Positions 44,293-53,725 of a DNA stretch of 64,000 bases are shown here, piece by piece; position 1 is the stretch's first letter; each line of letters starts with the position of its first letter. Made by a program: the position numbers and the translations under genes. This stretch comes from Gordonia sihwensis NBRC 108236. GTDB taxonomy: Bacteria > Actinomycetota > Actinomycetes > Mycobacteriales > Mycobacteriaceae. Where the stretch lies: positions 1-64,000 of the forward strand of contig NZ_BANU01000029.1 in NCBI RefSeq assembly GCF_000333035.1. Direction: 5' to 3'. A model generated the notes under the pieces. It saw only the letters and a program-made list of their open reading frames with translations, did not search any database and had not been told where the DNA came from.

Positions 44293-45741
44293 TCAGAAGA
44301 TCACCACCACTGCGTTGTTGCCTCCGCGGCACACCACTACTCCATCCTCTGGATTGCACGACATCGTGTAGCTGCGACCGGTCACCGGGCTGTCCGCCAC
44401 CACGGTGCGAGCCTGTCCCTTCGGCCCGGCCGCGAGATAGGCCGACTTCACGTTGAACGCGAACTCACAGCTGGTGACGCTCGAGGCGACGCCCACCTCC
44501 GAATCGCAGTTCGTGGTACCCGGCGGAGGGGTGGCCGCGACAGTGGTCGGCGGCACGGTGGTGGTGATGGTGGTCGACGACGGTGTCGCGGTCGTGCCGG
44601 CGCCGCCGGAGTCACGGAAACCGAACCAGTAGACACCCAGACCGATCAACGCCAGCACCAGCAGACCGATCAGCGCCCCGAGCACGACGGGCAGCGCGCG
44701 ACCGTCGCCGTTCGGCTGCGGCGGATAGTACTGCTGGGGTTGGGAGAACTGGGGCTGCGCGAACTGGGGCTGGGAGAACTGGGGCTCCGGGTAGGCCTGC
44801 GATTCCGGCAGCGGCGCCGTCTGCGGGCGGGCCCCGAGGACCGTCGGATCGTAGGCTCGAGGACCCGTCTGCACGGACGTGGTCGGCGCGGACGCACTGT
44901 CCGGCCAATGCCCCTCGAGCGCGGCCCGAGCGGCCGCGGCCATCTGTCCCGCCGAACCGAATCGCGCTGCGGGATCCTTCGCCAGACCCCGAACCACCAC
45001 GGCGTCGAGCTGCGGCGACACCGAAGGCGCCGACTGCCGGGGCGAGGGCACCTCGTTCATCACGGTGGCCCGCACGATCTGGCTGACCGTGGCCCCCGGG
45101 AACGGCGGCTTGCCGGTGAGTGTCTCGAAGAGCACCGCGGCGAGCGAGTACACATCCGACATCGCACCGGACGGAACACCGTCGAGTTGCTCCGGCGCCA
45201 TGTACGCGAGCGATCCGATCGCGGTCCCGGCCTGAGTGAGCCGCGTGTCCGCCGCCTGATGCGCGATGCCGAAGTCGACGAGGTAGGCGAAGTCGGTGGC
45301 CGTGACGAGGATGTTCTCCGGCTTCACATCGCGGTGCACCAGTCCGACCGAGTGAGCGGCGTCGAGCGCCTCGGCGATCTGCGAGATCAGCCCCACCGCG
45401 TCGGCGGGCGCCATCGGGCCGGTCCGACGCAGCCGCGACCGCAGATCCTCGCCGTCGACGAGCCGCATGTCCAGGTAGAGGACGCCGTCGATGGCACCGT
45501 AGTCGTGAATCGGAATGATGTGCGGCTCGCCGAGCCGTGCGACGGCCTGCGCCTCACGCCGGAAGCGCTCCTCGTACGTCTCGTCGCCCGCGAAACGCTC
45601 GTGCAGCAGCTTCACCGCCACCTCGCGGTCACGCACCGTGTCGTACGCCCGGTACACCTCGCCCATGCCGCCGTACCCGAGAAGAGCGTCGAGCCGGTAG
45701 GGCCCGAACTGCGTGCCGACCCGAGAACCCTGTTGTGCCAT
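44293..45741 (-). CDS. Transmembrane Ser/Thr protein kinase
   Basis: A 482-residue kinase from ATG 45741. Motifs: GYGGMG (22-27), Lys44 (VAVKLL), Asp138 (HRDVKPEN), DFG (156-158), MAPEQ. A Gln/Pro repeat (PQFSQPQFAQPQFSQP) links to one transmembrane helix (VLGALIGLLVLALIGLGVYW). An extracellular domain of about 90 residues with several cysteines follows (TNCDSEVGVASSVTSCEFAF). First gene of a leftward unit with two beta-lactamase-fold secreted proteins, so it may sense or govern cell-wall state. Confidence 0.93.
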   Translation of the reverse strand: MAQQGSRVGTQFGPYRLDALLGYGGMGEVYRAYDTVRDREVAVKLLHERFAGDETYEERFRREAQAVARLGEPHIIPIHDYGAIDGVLYLDMRLVDGEDLRSRLRRTGPMAPADAVGLISQIAEALDAAHSVGLVHRDVKPENILVTATDFAYLVDFGIAHQAADTRLTQAGTAIGSLAYMAPEQLDGVPSGAMSDVYSLAAVLFETLTGKPPFPGATVSQIVRATVMNEVPSPRQSAPSVSPQLDAVVVRGLAKDPAARFGSAGQMAAAARAALEGHWPDSASAPTTSVQTGPRAYDPTVLGARPQTAPLPESQAYPEPQFSQPQFAQPQFSQPQQYYPPQPNGDGRALPVVLGALIGLLVLALIGLGVYWFGFRDSGGAGTTATPSSTTITTTVPPTTVAATPPPGTTNCDSEVGVASSVTSCEFAFNVKSAYLAAGPKGQARTVVADSPVTGRSYTMSCNPEDGVVVCRGGNNAVVVIF

Positions 45742-45794
45742 GCGGACCATCCTTCCTCATCCCTCCGACAGGGCGTGCCGGGAAGGTCCGGATC

Positions 45795-46487
45795 TCAGTG
45801 AGAGGGCCTCCACGCCGACATGCCGAGGAAGACCATCACCAGTTGTTTCTCGGCGCGTTCGACCAGCGCGCGCTCGGTGGACTCCCGGCCGTCGCCGTCG
45901 AGAAGCTCGGCCACCGTGGTCATCATGATCGTGACGATCAGATCGGCGGCGACTTCGAGATCGTCCACGCCCCAATCGGCGAGCGCGGGAACACGGGCCA
46001 GGTCGATCGCCAGTTCACGCGAGAACAAGCGCAGCTCGGTCGCGATCGCCCGGCGCACCTCGGCGACGCCGCCGTGGCGTTCACGCACCAGGAAGCGGAA
46101 CTGCGCCTCGTCGCCGTGGACCTTCTTCAGCAGGGTCGACAGCGACTCGCGCGCGGTCGGCATGCCTCGCCCGGCCAGATCCCGTCTCGCCTCCCGCAAG
46201 GCGCCGCGCAGCACCCGCATGGCGTCTTCGACGAGTGTCACGCCGAGGTCTTCCATCGACGCGAAATGCCGATAGAACGCGGTGGGGACGATGCCCGCCC
46301 CGCGCGCCACCTCGCGCAGGCTGATGCTTCCGAAAGAACGGTCGTCCACCAAGTCGATCGTGGTGTCGAGCAGCGCCTGCCTGGTCTGCTCCTTCTTCTC
46401 CGCACGACTGCCCCCGGACCCCGGCCGCGACCGCTTCGCGCGCACCTTGCGCGGCGTCGTGCCTGGTGAGTCGGGAGAGGAAGTCAC
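45795..46487 (-). CDS. TetR-family regulator of the desaturase operon
   Basis: From GTG 46487 (230 residues), after a basic, disordered start, the HTH reads GSISLREVARGAGIVPTAFY then RHFASMEDL. The TetR_C part ends MVFLGMSAWRPSH. The overall pattern (VPTAFYRHF) matches the DesT/FabR group of fatty-acid unsaturation regulators. It is divergent from the reductase/desaturase pair, and the DesT-like operator at 46615-46633 lies between them. Start codon uncertain. Confidence 0.85.
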   Translation of the reverse strand: MTSSPDSPGTTPRKVRAKRSRPGSGGSRAEKKEQTRQALLDTTIDLVDDRSFGSISLREVARGAGIVPTAFYRHFASMEDLGVTLVEDAMRVLRGALREARRDLAGRGMPTARESLSTLLKKVHGDEAQFRFLVRERHGGVAEVRRAIATELRLFSRELAIDLARVPALADWGVDDLEVAADLIVTIMMTTVAELLDGDGRESTERALVERAEKQLVMVFLGMSAWRPSH

Positions 46488-46614
46488 AAACCCGAGTCTA
46501 GGCGGTCGGGATCGGCGCCCGGTCCCGCGGTGGGCGAGCGCACGTGACGGCAGACACACCGGCAATGCCTTGACACCCCGGCGCGGTCATATGTCATGCT
46601 CGTTTGTGTACAGA

Positions 46615-46633
46615 CGTTCACTGAAAGTGAACG
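46615..46633. promoter_or_regulatory. DesT-like operator
   Basis: CGTTCACTGAAAGTGAACG is a perfect palindrome with 8-base arms and GAA between, centred 31 bases before the reductase start. The AGTGAAC half site matches that bound by Pseudomonas DesT, a TetR regulator of acyl-CoA desaturases. A TTGACA at 46570-46575 could be the -35 box of the rightward promoter; the -10 box is unclear. Confidence 0.75.
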
Positions 46634-46654
46634 ACGATCCTCAAAGGAGGAACG

Positions 46655-47731
46655 ATGGCCAGCAAGATCGCCCGCCTCGTCGAGACGATTGTCGAGGCGA
46701 CCGCCACCCCGTACCCCGTCGATCGTTACCTGGAACTGATCGATCCGATGATCACCTGGCGCGACACACGCGCCAAGGTCACCGACGTCCGCCTGCAGAC
46801 CGACCGATCGGTCACCCTCACCCTGCGCCCCACCCGCCAGTGGTCAGGCCATCGCGCAGGGCAGTACATCGAGGTCAGCGTCGTAGTCGACGGCGTCCGC
46901 CACCGTCGGTTCTTCTCCCCGGCCAACGCCGAGCAGAAGGCCTCGGAGATCGAGTTGACCGTGACCGCGCACTCCGGCGGCTTCATCTCCCGCTACCTGC
47001 GCGAGCAGACCCGCCCCGGCACGGTCCTCACCCTGAGTTCGGCCACCGGAGAGTTCGTCCTCCCCGACGTCCGCCCCGACCGGACAGTGCTCGTCAGCGG
47101 CGGCAGCGGGATTACACCTGTCCTCTCAATGTTGCGCACACTGATTGCCGAAGGACACGACCGTCCGGTCACCTTCGTGCACTATGCGCGCACACCGGAG
47201 GACGTTCCCTACCGCGCGGAACTCGACGCGCTCGATCGCACCCTGAACCACGTTGACGTGCGACTTCACTACACCCGCACGGATACTCCCGAGCACTTCC
47301 ACGACGACCACTTGGACGGCGTCGCCGACGTCGACGGTGCACAGGTGTTCCTGTGCGGCCCCCCGGCCCTGATGAACGCGGTTCGCGAGTACGCGGACCG
47401 GCGCGACCTGGCCGACCGACTGCACACCGAAGCATTCACCGTCGACACCTCGCCGGTACTCGACCCCGACCAGCCGATCACCGGCGACGTCACTTACACC
47501 GAGTCGGACGTCACCACACCGAACGACGGTCGCACGCTGCTCGAACAGGCCGAAGCGGCCGGGCTGCGTCCCGAGTACGGATGCCGCATGGGCATCTGCT
47601 TCTCCTGCACCAAGGTCCGCAAGACCGGGTGCACCCGAAACATCCTGACCGGAGAGCTCGACTCCGAGCCCGATCAGCACATCCAGATCTGTGTCAACGC
47701 CCCCGTCGGCGACGTGGAAATCGAGGTTTAG
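46655..47731 (+). CDS. Ferredoxin reductase with 2Fe-2S domain, desaturase partner
   Basis: A 358-residue electron-transfer protein. FNR-type FAD domain (RAGQYIEV, RRFFSPANAEQ), NAD(P)H domain (VLVSGGSGITPVLSMLR, VFLCGPPALMNAV) and a C-terminal plant-type [2Fe-2S] domain with CRMGICFSC and a later Cys in QICVNAP. Homologue of Rv3230c, which feeds electrons to DesA3. Strong AAGGAGG site before the ATG. It passes electrons from NADPH to the desaturase encoded 5 bases downstream. Confidence 0.92.
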   Translation: MASKIARLVETIVEATATPYPVDRYLELIDPMITWRDTRAKVTDVRLQTDRSVTLTLRPTRQWSGHRAGQYIEVSVVVDGVRHRRFFSPANAEQKASEIELTVTAHSGGFISRYLREQTRPGTVLTLSSATGEFVLPDVRPDRTVLVSGGSGITPVLSMLRTLIAEGHDRPVTFVHYARTPEDVPYRAELDALDRTLNHVDVRLHYTRTDTPEHFHDDHLDGVADVDGAQVFLCGPPALMNAVREYADRRDLADRLHTEAFTVDTSPVLDPDQPITGDVTYTESDVTTPNDGRTLLEQAEAAGLRPEYGCRMGICFSCTKVRKTGCTRNILTGELDSEPDQHIQICVNAPVGDVEIEV

Positions 47732-47736
47732 CAGCA

Positions 47737-48906
47737 ATGGCCATCAATATCAGCGACTACTTCCGCACCGAGACCGCCCCGGCGGCGGGCACCCGAGTCG
47801 ACCTCAGCTACGAGCAGGTGGAGCAGTTGGGCCGGGAGCTCGACGAACTCCGCGCACGTATCGTGGCCGACCTCGGCGAGTCCGACCGCGAGTACATCTA
47901 CTCGATCATTCGCGCGCAGCGGAAGCTCGAGTTCGCCGGCCGCGCGGCGATGTTCGTTCCGTTCCTTCCGCCGGTATGGCTCGCCGGCGTCGCGTCGCTC
48001 GGGATCGCGAAGATCCTGGACAACATGGAGATCGGCCACAACGTGATGCACGGCCAGTACGACTGGATGCGGGAGGACACCTACAACTCGCGCGAATTCG
48101 ACTGGGACAACGTCTGCCCCGGCGACCAGTGGAAGCACAGCCACAACTACCTGCACCACACCTTCACCAATGTGCTCGGCGAGGACCGCGACATCGGCTA
48201 CGGAATCCTCCGCATGGCACGCGACCAGAAGTGGCACCCGTACTTCCTCGGGAACCTCGCCTACGCCACCGCGCTGATGGTGCTGTTCGAGTGGGGTGTG
48301 ATGCTCCACGATCTCGAGGCCGAGAACGTCATCCAGGGCAAACGCAAGTGGAGCGACGTCAAGGGGCTGCTGGGCGGAATGTGGCGCAAGGCGCGCAAGC
48401 AGGTCGCCAAGGACTACATTCTCTGGCCCGCGCTCACCGGACCGTTCTTCGTCTCCACCCTGGTCGGCAACGCCGGCGCCAACCTGGTCCGCAACATCTG
48501 GGCGTACTCGATCATCTTCTGCGGTCACTTCCCCACCGGCGCTCAGACCTTCACCGCCGAGGAATGCGTCGACGAGACCAAGGGCCAGTGGTACGTGCGG
48601 CAGATGCTCGGGTCGGCCAACATCACCGGCGGCCGACTCTTCCACATCATGAGCGGCAACCTCTCCCACCAGATCGAGCACCACCTGTTCCCCGACGTCC
48701 CGGCCAACCGCTACCCGGAGATGGCGGTCGAGGTCCGCGCGATCTGCGAGAAGTACGGTCTGCCGTACAACACCGGTCCGCTCCGCAAGCAGCTCGGCTC
48801 CACGTGGATGAAGATCGCGAAGCTGTCGCTGCCGAACTGGATGACCCGCGACGACAACGACATCGTGGTCAACATCGAGCGTTCGAAGGCCGTCGACGCC
48901 GCCTGA
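47737..48906 (+). CDS. desA3: Membrane acyl-CoA/fatty acid desaturase (DesA3-like)
   Basis: This di-iron membrane desaturase has 389 residues. Three His boxes: GHNVMH (HxxxH), HSHNYLHH (HxxHH) and HQIEHH (HxxHH). Hydrophobic segments lie at about residues 65-90, 165-185 and 225-260. It inserts a cis double bond into saturated acyl chains, giving oleate in mycobacteria. Electrons come from the preceding reductase. Induction by saturated acyl-CoA through the TetR gene is likely. Confidence 0.92.
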   Translation: MAINISDYFRTETAPAAGTRVDLSYEQVEQLGRELDELRARIVADLGESDREYIYSIIRAQRKLEFAGRAAMFVPFLPPVWLAGVASLGIAKILDNMEIGHNVMHGQYDWMREDTYNSREFDWDNVCPGDQWKHSHNYLHHTFTNVLGEDRDIGYGILRMARDQKWHPYFLGNLAYATALMVLFEWGVMLHDLEAENVIQGKRKWSDVKGLLGGMWRKARKQVAKDYILWPALTGPFFVSTLVGNAGANLVRNIWAYSIIFCGHFPTGAQTFTAEECVDETKGQWYVRQMLGSANITGGRLFHIMSGNLSHQIEHHLFPDVPANRYPEMAVEVRAICEKYGLPYNTGPLRKQLGSTWMKIAKLSLPNWMTRDDNDIVVNIERSKAVDAA

Positions 48907-48928
48907 GGGTCGGACACGACTGAAATCG

Positions 48929-48987
48929 TCCCGTCGACGGTGCACCGAGGGCAATATGCCCTCGGTGCACCGTCTGCGGGACGTTTT
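48929..48987 (+). terminator. Very long terminator hairpin after the desaturase
   Basis: A perfect 17-base stem (48936-48952 with 48958-48974) with loop AATAT is extended by GTCCCG/CGGGAC (48929-48934 and 48977-48982) across small internal mismatches, then GTTTT. It terminates the desaturase operon. Confidence 0.75.
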
Positions 48988-49033
48988 CGGTCGCCGGCGG
49001 ATACATTCGGCGCATCCCCACCGGCCGTGACCG

Positions 49034-49996
49034 GTGTCCTCCGACAGTCAGGACTCTCCCGTGGCACTCACCGAATTGACCTTCACCTCCCACAACGGGC
49101 GCGACACCGTGCACGGCTGGATGTACCGGCCCACCAGACCGGCCCGGGCCGTCGTCCAGCTGATCCACGGTCTCGGTGAGCACTCCCGCCGGTATCTGCA
49201 TCTGATCGGCCGGCTCCTCGATGCCGGATTCGCAGTGGTCGCCGACGACCACGCCGGACACGGCAAGACCGCGATGGAGTCGGGGTTCTGGGTCGACACC
49301 GGCGACGACGGGGCCGCGACCGCCGTCGCCGACGAGCTCACGCTCATGGACATCGCACGCGCCGAGTATCCGGACCTGCCGCACGCGGTGTTCGGCCATT
49401 CGTGGGGATCGATGATCGCCCGCGGTCTGGCCGCACAGCGCGGCGACGATCTCGACGCCCTGATCCTCTGCGGCATCGCCGCGCAGATCAGGGGTATCGA
49501 GACCGTGGTCGATCGCGGGGCGCTCGCCGCCGAGCCCGACCGCAGCGCCGCCGCCTCCCCGGAGATCGTCGGCGCCGTGTTCGACGGATTCGTCTCCCGT
49601 TACGGCGACGGAGCCGGTCCCACCGACTGGGTGGCCCGCGACCCCGACGTGGTGCGCGATCACTCGGTGGACCCGTTCAACAATTTCGGCGCGCCCATGA
49701 GTGTCCGGTTCCTGCAGGGATTCATCGACCTCTACGACCAGGTGAACAGCGACGAGTGGTATCCGCAGATCCGCCGCGACCTCCCCGTCTTGATCCTCGC
49801 GGGCGACCAGGACCCCGTCACCGACTACGGTGAGGGCGCCTATCACGTCGCCAACCGGCTCGTCGCGACCGGCCACGCCGACGTGCGCACCCGCGTCTAC
49901 ACCGGCTTCCGCCACGAGGTGCACAACGAGCCGGAGATCCGCGACGAGGTCGAAGGCGAGATCGTGGCATTCGTCGAGAAGTCGCTTCGGCGGTGA
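49034..49996 (+). CDS. Lysophospholipase-type alpha/beta hydrolase
   Basis: A 320-residue serine hydrolase (GTG start at 49034, alternative GTG 49061). LIHGLGEHSRRYLHL, nucleophile elbow FGHSWGS, Asp in LAGDQDPVTDYGEGAY and His in YTGFRHEVHNEPEIRDE fit the PldB/monoglyceride lipase branch. It is a distant paralogue of the lipase at 36491. No signal peptide. Substrate likely a lysophospholipid or monoacylglycerol. Confidence 0.87.
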   Translation: MSSDSQDSPVALTELTFTSHNGRDTVHGWMYRPTRPARAVVQLIHGLGEHSRRYLHLIGRLLDAGFAVVADDHAGHGKTAMESGFWVDTGDDGAATAVADELTLMDIARAEYPDLPHAVFGHSWGSMIARGLAAQRGDDLDALILCGIAAQIRGIETVVDRGALAAEPDRSAAASPEIVGAVFDGFVSRYGDGAGPTDWVARDPDVVRDHSVDPFNNFGAPMSVRFLQGFIDLYDQVNSDEWYPQIRRDLPVLILAGDQDPVTDYGEGAYHVANRLVATGHADVRTRVYTGFRHEVHNEPEIRDEVEGEIVAFVEKSLRR

Positions 49997-50042
49997 GGCT
50001 TACCATTGGTCTTCAGCAGGGCACCGGCAGGAGGGACGAGAA

Positions 50043-50348
50043 GTGGTCGGACGTGCAGAACGGAACAAGGATCTGATCCAGGAGGTGGTCGAGAGCGCCG
50101 CGCATCGGGTCGGCAACATCACGTCGATCATCACCACCGCCGTCGCCGACGTCGCGCGAGAGATCGGCGAGTTGGTCACCGACGGGTTCGAGATGCGCGA
50201 GGCGGCCAAAACCGCACGGAACGACTCCGAACCGGAGGCGAAGCCGAAGACCCCACCGGAGGAACTCGACTCGCTGAACGGCTACGACGACGACACGGAC
50301 GAGGATGCGGACGCCGACGACGGCGGCTCCGGTCGAGAGGACCACTGA
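50043..50348 (+). CDS. Small acidic-tailed protein of unknown function
   Basis: From GTG 50043 (101 residues) the product begins [20 protein letters not shown], an amphipathic helical region likely to touch membrane or a partner, and ends in a strongly acidic tail ([15 protein letters not shown]). Similar small proteins lie before recQ or hydrolase genes in related genomes only by guess; I do not recognise a family. It ends 8 bases before recQ, so the two are co-transcribed. Confidence 0.7.
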   Translation: MVGRAERNKDLIQEVVESAAHRVGNITSIITTAVADVAREIGELVTDGFEMREAAKTARNDSEPEAKPKTPPEELDSLNGYDDDTDEDADADDGGSGREDH

Positions 50349-50356
50349 GCGACATC

Positions 50357-52183
50357 GTGCCCGACCAGTATCAAGTCCTCCGGGACGTCTTCGGCTACTC
50401 GGAGTTCCGCGGCGACCAGGAGCAGATCGTCTCGCACGTGATCGGCGGAGGCGACGCCGTCGTGCTCATGCCGACCGGCGGCGGCAAGAGCCTCTGCTAT
50501 CAGGTGCCCGCGCTCGTCCGTGAGGGGTGCGCCGTCGTCGTCTCGCCGCTGATCGCGCTCATGGCCGACCAGGTGGGAGCTCTGCGCCAACTGGGCGTCC
50601 GCGCCGCCTACCTGAACTCCACTCAGCTCCCCGAAGAGCGAGCGGAAGTCGAAAGAGCATTCCTCGCAGGCGAACTCGACCTGATCTACGTCGCCCCCGA
50701 ACGGCTGAGCCAACGGGGGACTCGCGAGTTCCTGGCGCGCGGCACGCTGTCGCTGATCGCGATCGACGAGGCGCACTGCGTCTCGCAGTGGGGCCACGAC
50801 TTCCGGCCGGACTATCTGGCGCTGGGAGAGCTGGCGGACATCTGGCCGGACGTTCCGCGAATCGCGCTCACCGCGACCGCCACCCGCCGCACGCACGAAG
50901 AGCTCACCGCGCGGCTGCACCTGGAGGGCGCACGCCACTTCGTCTCCAGCTTCGACCGGCCCAACATCACCTACCGCATCGAGCCCAAGGCGCAAGCCAA
51001 CAGGCAACTGCTGGAGTTCATCCGAACGGAAGGCGTCGTCGACGGCGAGCCCGCGACCGGCATCGTCTACGCGCTGAGCCGCAACAGCGTCGAGAAGATC
51101 GCCGAGTTCCTCCGCGCGAACGACGTCGACGCGCTGCCCTACCACGCGGGACTCGACCGCCGGGTGCGGGAGGACACGCTGCACAGGTTCCTGCGCGAGG
51201 ACGGGATCGTGGTGGTCGCGACCATCGCCTTCGGCATGGGCATCGACAAACCCGATGTGCGCTTCGTGGCGCACGTCGATCTTCCGAAGAGCATCGAGGG
51301 TTACTACCAGGAGACCGGACGCGCCGGCCGCGACGGCCTGCCGTCGGTGGCGTGGATGGCCTACGGGCTCGCCGACGTCATGAACCAGCGGCGCCTGATC
51401 GACCAGTCCGACGGCGACGCCGCACGGCGCCGGGTGCAGTCGCAGCTGCTCGACGCGATGCTCGCACTCTGCGAGACGGCGACGTGCCGGAGGCAGCAGT
51501 TGCTGGGGTACTTCGACCAGCGGATCGAACCCTGCGGCAACTGCGACACCTGTCTGAACCCGCCGAAGACCTGGGACGGCACGGTGCCGGCGCAGAAGCT
51601 CCTGTCGACCATCTTCCGGCTCGACCGCGACTTCAACCGGTCGGCCTATGGCGCCGGTCATCTCATCGACATCCTGCTGGGTGTGGACAACGCTCGTATC
51701 CAGCAGCAGGGCCATGATCGCCTCACCACCTACGGCATCGGCACCGAACTCGACGCCAGCGGATGGCGAAGCGTGGTCCGCCAGCTGGTGGCTCTCGGAA
51801 TCATCGCTCCGCAGGGCGATTACGGAGTGCTGCGCCTCACCGAGAAGGCCGCCCCCGTTCTGCGCGGTGAGACCACGGTAATGCTCCGCGAGGACACGAA
51901 GGCTCCGGCACGCTCCCGGAAAGCCGCACGCTCGAGCGCACCGGACCTGCCGGACGCCGACCGCGGACTCTTCGAGGCACTGCGCCGCTGGCGCTCGTCC
52001 GTCGCGAAGGACGCGGGGCTGCCCGCCTACACGGTGCTCGGAAACAAGACCCTCGAAGAGCTCGCACGTGCGAAACCGTCCAATCACGAAGAGCTGCTGG
52101 CGATCTCCGGTATCGGGCAGAGCAAGCTCGAGAAGTACGGCGACCAGGTCCTGGAGGTCCTGGTCGATTTCGAGTCCGCGTAG
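50357..52183 (+). CDS. recQ: RecQ-family ATP-dependent DNA helicase
   Basis: A 608-residue 3'-5' helicase. Walker A in [21 protein letters not shown] box in [18 protein letters not shown], motif VI in [13 protein letters not shown] zinc site of four Cys (CETATC and PCGNCDTC) is followed by the RQC wing domain and a C-terminal HRDC domain ([20 protein letters not shown]). The GTG at 50357 starts just before the conserved region; no better start fits. It acts in recombination and fork repair. The stop lies 3 bases from the convergent DUF559 gene. Confidence 0.92.
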   Translation: MPDQYQVLRDVFGYSEFRGDQEQIVSHVIGGGDAVVLMPTGGGKSLCYQVPALVREGCAVVVSPLIALMADQVGALRQLGVRAAYLNSTQLPEERAEVERAFLAGELDLIYVAPERLSQRGTREFLARGTLSLIAIDEAHCVSQWGHDFRPDYLALGELADIWPDVPRIALTATATRRTHEELTARLHLEGARHFVSSFDRPNITYRIEPKAQANRQLLEFIRTEGVVDGEPATGIVYALSRNSVEKIAEFLRANDVDALPYHAGLDRRVREDTLHRFLREDGIVVVATIAFGMGIDKPDVRFVAHVDLPKSIEGYYQETGRAGRDGLPSVAWMAYGLADVMNQRRLIDQSDGDAARRRVQSQLLDAMLALCETATCRRQQLLGYFDQRIEPCGNCDTCLNPPKTWDGTVPAQKLLSTIFRLDRDFNRSAYGAGHLIDILLGVDNARIQQQGHDRLTTYGIGTELDASGWRSVVRQLVALGIIAPQGDYGVLRLTEKAAPVLRGETTVMLREDTKAPARSRKAARSSAPDLPDADRGLFEALRRWRSSVAKDAGLPAYTVLGNKTLEELARAKPSNHEELLAISGIGQSKLEKYGDQVLEVLVDFESA

Positions 52184-52186
52184 CGG

Positions 52187-53113
52187 TCAGTCGACCGCAG
52201 TGCTGAGATCAGTACCGTCACTGCCGTCCTCCGGCGATGTTCCCTCGCCGGTCGACATAAGTACTGATCTTTGCAGCATCGCCCGGTGCTTCGCCGAGCG
52301 TGCCCGGTGCCGGTCCCTGGCGGTGACGGCTTTGATGTCGGCGAGGACCGCGTCCCAGCCGTAGAGCACGTCGTCGTAGGTCAGGCGCAGCGTGAGCCAC
52401 CCGTCCACCAGAGCGCGGCGGTCGCGGCGGCGGTCGTTCGCGTACCCAGTCCGGGTGGCGTGGTGCAACACGCTGTCGCACTCGATCAACAGTCTCCCGA
52501 TCCGCAGATCCGCCCACCCGACGCCCTCCACATACGGCTGGACCGTCACATCGAACCCCGCCGACCGCAGCCGGACACGGGCGATGCTCTCCGTCCCGGA
52601 CTGCGCCCGCCGATCAGTCTTCGCTATCCGCCGTTCCACCGTCCGCCCGGCTCCGCGCAGCTCGGATCGGAGATCCGCACGCGTCTTACCCGTGAGATTC
52701 AGGTACGAGTCACCGACCGCGATCCATTCCTCGTCGGAGAGGCAGCGTGCGGCGTACGCCAACGCGACGGGAACCGGATCGACAGCCCGCGTCGCCGTCC
52801 GCAGTGAGCCACCGAAAGGCCGACAGGCGACGTTGACGCCGGTCAGGTTCGTGCTCCTTCTCAAGTGCAGACCGCCGTGTCCCGGCGGCACCCACAACTC
52901 GTGAAAGCGGAGAGCGTCGACGCAGGTGAGCACTCCACCGTCACGGACCGCCGCAGCCGCCCTCTCGTCGTGAGCCGGGAGCGCGAACCACCCAGCCCGC
53001 AGACGCACCAGCGATCCCCCGCGTACCGGTTCCGGCACGCGCCGTCGTCGAGCCACGACCGCGCCGCAGGCCTTCGGCTCACGGTGAGTCAAAATCTTGG
53101 ATCCGAAGTCCAC
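52187..53113 (-). CDS. DUF559 nuclease-fold protein with AbiEi-like head
   Basis: The 308-residue protein has an N-terminal half resembling the AbiEi/transcriptional-regulator module of actinobacterial proteins (VRGGSLVRLRAGWFAL ... LTCVDALRFHELWVP), and a C-terminal Vsr/restriction-endonuclease-like DUF559 domain (VGWADLRIGRLLIECDS ... YANDRRRDRRALVDGW). The ECD followed by DRRRDRRA matches the putative nuclease core. Families of this type are common in mycolic-acid actinobacteria; the role is unproven, and a link to repair or defence is guessed from the fold and recQ next door. Confidence 0.78.
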   Translation of the reverse strand: MDFGSKILTHREPKACGAVVARRRRVPEPVRGGSLVRLRAGWFALPAHDERAAAAVRDGGVLTCVDALRFHELWVPPGHGGLHLRRSTNLTGVNVACRPFGGSLRTATRAVDPVPVALAYAARCLSDEEWIAVGDSYLNLTGKTRADLRSELRGAGRTVERRIAKTDRRAQSGTESIARVRLRSAGFDVTVQPYVEGVGWADLRIGRLLIECDSVLHHATRTGYANDRRRDRRALVDGWLTLRLTYDDVLYGWDAVLADIKAVTARDRHRARSAKHRAMLQRSVLMSTGEGTSPEDGSDGTDLSTAVD

Positions 53114-53153
53114 CGGCCTTATCGTGAAGCGTCATCGCTTGATTGGAGTACCC

Positions 53154-53702
53154 GTGACCGACTCAGACGTCTTCACCCAGGTCGATTCGTCGATCGCCGT
53201 CGCGGAGACGCCGTCGTGGCACCGCGGTGTGTTCGACTTCCCCAACCCGGTCAACGACTACGCGGCACGCTCGACCGCCGGTCTCGTCATCGCGCTCGCG
53301 ATCGTGGCCATCGCCGTCGATAAGCCGTGGCTGTACGGGCTCCTGGCCCTCGGTTTCGCCCTGCGGGTCGCGGGCGGCCCGCGGTACTCGCCGTTCGGCA
53401 GGCTCGCCGTGCATGTCATCGTGCCGCGCGTTTGGAAACGCACGAAGATGGTTCCCGGACCGCCCAAGCGGTTCGCCCAGACCATCGGCCTGGTCTTCTC
53501 CGGCTGCGCGTTCGTACTGTCTGCGGCCGGTTTCGGTCTCGCGGCACAGATCGTCGTCGGGCTGTTGATCGTGGCGGCGGTCCTCGAGTTCGCCTTCGGT
53601 CTCTGCCTCGGCTGCATCGGATTCGGACTGCTCCAGCGCGCCGGAATCATTCCGGACAGCGTCTGCGAGGCCTGCAACGACTTCGGCCGCAATCGGGCCT
53701 AG
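53154..53702 (+). CDS. DUF4395 membrane protein
   Basis: A 182-residue protein from GTG 53154 (GGAG upstream). Family start FDFPNPVNDYAARSTAGLVI, four transmembrane segments, and a conserved C-terminal Cys region (LCLGCIGF and SVCEACNDF). DUF4395 proteins in actinobacteria often sit by thioredoxin or sulfurtransferase genes; none is seen here. Function unknown. Confidence 0.82.
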   Translation: MTDSDVFTQVDSSIAVAETPSWHRGVFDFPNPVNDYAARSTAGLVIALAIVAIAVDKPWLYGLLALGFALRVAGGPRYSPFGRLAVHVIVPRVWKRTKMVPGPPKRFAQTIGLVFSGCAFVLSAAGFGLAAQIVVGLLIVAAVLEFAFGLCLGCIGFGLLQRAGIIPDSVCEACNDFGRNRA

Positions 53703-53725
53703 AGGCGGGCTTGCGGCCGCCTCCC

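Noticed and set aside
50282-52087. A 601-residue leftward frame opposite recQ
   Set aside because: Antisense shadow; RecQ motifs on the other strand are unambiguous.
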